Origin: Pigoraptor vietnamica
Lineage: Eukaryota; Opisthokonta; Filasterea
Length of the DNA stretch: 14,493 bases
Reading direction: 5' to 3'
NCBI GenBank assembly: GCA_943704525.1
Contig: CALSCQ010000736.1
Location: forward strand, 1 to 14,493
Shown: piece by piece, positions 9,323-14,493 of the stretch
How positions within the stretch are numbered: the first letter of the stretch is position 1
Layout of the letters: each line of letters starts with the position of its first letter
Notes under the pieces: generated by a model
Told to the model about the DNA's origin: nothing
The model's database searches: none
Seen by the model: the letters and a program-made list of their open reading frames with translations, nothing else
Position numbers and translations under genes: made by a program

Positions 9323-9992
9323 CTTCGAGGGCTAGAGGGCGCGCGACCCTGCCCGCGTACGCCGCGAGCGGAGTCTCACACCACCCAGAGCCACACGTCA
9401 GCAAGCGACCGCCCGTATCCTCATGCTGCGAAAATCCGCAGCACCCGCGCAAAGCAGTGTGGTCCCTGCGCCAGCAGGGGGCGCGGACGGGCAACGGAGG
9501 CGCGTATACGAGGCCCGCTGATGGCCAGAAACGTGACGAAAGCGCCACCGAAACGGCTGTCACCCACTTTTGCTATCGCACATTCGCACAATACGATTCC
9601 GCGCTATTCAGCCCCGCATGCCCTCCCAACGCACGCTGTGCATGGGGATACGCGGTCCCTCTCTTCCCGTGGCGCGTGGCAGGGAAAATCGTCCGTTTTG
9701 AGCGCGGCGCAATGGGCCGCACAGGGGGATGCACGGGCCGTTCGATGAAGGTGATGTGTTTTTCGCGGGAGAGCAACAGGGCGGGGCGCGCCTTATTGCG
9801 GGGTTTCGATATCCACGTGGTTGTTCAGGTTGACAGGGGAATAAGTAGTCCGTGTGTTAAGATGAATTTGGCTACCCATCCCCGTAACCATGCTGGATCC
9901 GATTATTTATTCACTATGGGAATTTGTATGGAAAGCGATTTATTACGCCCATTGTGCCGATTGCAACGACGAGGCTAATTTTAGGCCGCCCA

Positions 9993-10020
9993 TATCCGGA
10001 AGGTGGCGTTCCTATCCGGA
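9993..10020 (+). promoter_or_regulatory. Paired TATCCGGA motifs, 20 bp apart
   Basis: TATCCGGA occurs at 9993-10000 and 10013-10020, exactly 20 bp (two helical turns) start to start. Each holds the palindromic core TCCGGA. A transcription-factor pair is a guess. Confidence 0.4.
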
Positions 10021-10021
10021 T

Positions 10022-10038
10022 TTATCTCTGCTTATCTC
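10022..10038 (-). promoter_or_regulatory. Paired GATA-type motifs (GAGATAA), 10 bp apart
   Basis: TTATCTC on the plus strand at 10022-10028 and 10032-10038 reads GAGATAA on the minus strand, one helical turn apart. This is the layout used by GATA-type zinc-finger factors; binding here is inferred only. Confidence 0.4.
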
Positions 10039-10058
10039 GAATTGCCCGTGAAAGGAAA

Positions 10059-10080
10059 GTGATGTCATTTATGACGTCAC
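10059..10080. promoter_or_regulatory. Inverted CRE-like pair, including a perfect TGACGTCA
   Basis: GTGATGTCA (10059-10067) and TGACGTCAC (10072-10080) are inverted copies with one mismatch around a 4-nt spacer. The right half holds the perfect bZIP/CREB palindrome TGACGTCA at 10072-10079. A CACGTG E-box follows at 10090-10095, and CTGTC-CGCT-GACAG, another inverted repeat, at 10103-10116. Confidence 0.5.
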
Positions 10081-10152
10081 ATACATCTGCACGTGACTGC
10101 CACTGTCCGCTGACAGAGTCACCGGGGTCTGTCTAATTGAAATTTGACCAAA

Positions 10153-10274
10153 ATTTGTGCATAATTTTGCAGTTTTTCAATGGTCCTTTCTCGCCGCACC
10201 CCCTCGGCTTAACGAGGGGCGGGGCAGGACCCTTATTAGATTGAATCTCTGTTCTAATTTGTGCAAAATTTTCC
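10153..10274 (+). repeat. Direct repeat pair flanking a GC-rich hairpin
   Basis: AATTTGTGCATAATTTTGC at 10153-10171 and AATTTGTGCAAAATTTTCC at 10256-10274 match at 17 of 19 positions, 103 bp apart. Between them is a perfect inverted repeat, CCCCTCG-GCTTAA-CGAGGGG, at 10200-10219. TCTAATT also precedes both arms (near 10132 and 10253). This may be a structured RNA, a small mobile remnant or a promoter element. Confidence 0.5.
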
Positions 10275-10601
10275 CTCCATCTCAATTTATTTGTCCCGAC
10301 CAGACCGCATGAGCCAGGGCTCGTGGCAGGCGGTGGCATGGGTGTGCGCTGAGCCGCAGACGGGCGCGTGCGAGTGCACTGCATGACCGAGATTGTCCTT
10401 TGCTTCCGTCTGCGCTTGACCACGTCACGCTTTCACACAACGAGAGTGGCGTGTTTTGAAGCGTGCGCCGAAGACATCGCATTGGATTTGCCGATTGATG
10501 TCGTGTGCGGTCCGTACGTTCGTTTGCGGTGTGGCTTGGCGAGGGATCGTTTAGCGGAAGGAGCTTTGCGTGAGGCGGGTGCCGTCGGGGCGGTTTTGAG
10601 A

Positions 10602-14493
<3,892 letters not shown>

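Larger units (their letters stand above)
9323..10601. other. Divergent intergenic spacer, 1279 bp, with an AT-richer island
   Basis: This spacer lies between the ZFAND4 start (minus) and the FERM-PTP start (plus). I see no RNA gene or convincing protein; the longest open frame (9457-9978) has no recognisable domain. From about 9880 to 10290 the base composition drops in GC and holds a dense set of paired short motifs, palindromes and a hairpin, listed separately. ACGTCA (9395-9400) lies close to ZFAND4, and CCACGTGG is at 9813-9820. Confidence 0.6.

Noticed and set aside
9457-9978. 173-codon open frame upstream of the FERM-PTP
   Set aside because: No domain, no homologous look and no splice support; it starts with GTG and not ATG.
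9898-10290. LTR or transposon ends
   Set aside because: Direct repeats are only 19 nt with two mismatches, and no target-site duplication or transposase is visible; kept only as an open possibility in the findings.

Overview
The window is nuclear DNA from an intron-rich, GC-rich unicellular eukaryote. I could build five spliced protein genes in which every exon junction keeps frame, using 31 introns of about 64-266 bp. Thirty lie wholly inside the window and one runs off its right end. The introns have an unusual donor (GTG at +1 to +3 in 28 of 31) and CAG acceptors (30 of 30 visible). Many introns and flanks carry TG/GTGCG-rich sequence. A FERM-tyrosine phosphatase next to SLC30A9, ZFAND4 and ABHD17 orthologues suggests a holozoan-like or other early-branching protist, but I cannot name the species.

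Layout, left to right. 109-852 (-): a three-exon orphan gene for a 190-aa helical protein. 853-1681: a divergent spacer. 1682-4454 (+): an eight-exon SLC30A9/ZnT9 zinc transporter with a mitochondrial-type presequence, 567 aa. 4592-5752 (-): a two-exon ABHD17-like serine hydrolase, 325 aa, tail-to-tail with the transporter. 5753-5980: a short divergent spacer. 5981-6365 (+): an F-box/LRR gene broken by a frame change, followed by a degraded F-box-like stretch. 6564-6681 (+): a 5S rRNA gene with a T-run terminator. 6948-9322 (-): a seven-exon ZFAND4 orthologue (ubiquitin-like domain plus AN1 zinc finger), 595 aa. 9323-10601: the longest spacer, holding an AT-richer island with clustered palindromes, paired motifs and a hairpin. 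10602 to the window end (+): a FERM-PTP tyrosine phosphatase with 15 exons seen (649 aa), cut off inside an intron that turns into a 115-bp (TG)n tract.

The protein genes alternate strand, so most promoters lie in shared divergent spacers and 3' ends face each other. The genes do not form one pathway; this looks like a housekeeping and signalling neighbourhood. The most unusual parts are the donor consensus with TG-rich introns, the FERM-PTP without a PDZ domain, and the motif cluster plus repeat-flanked hairpin upstream of it. I found no evidence for a wholly new multigene system.
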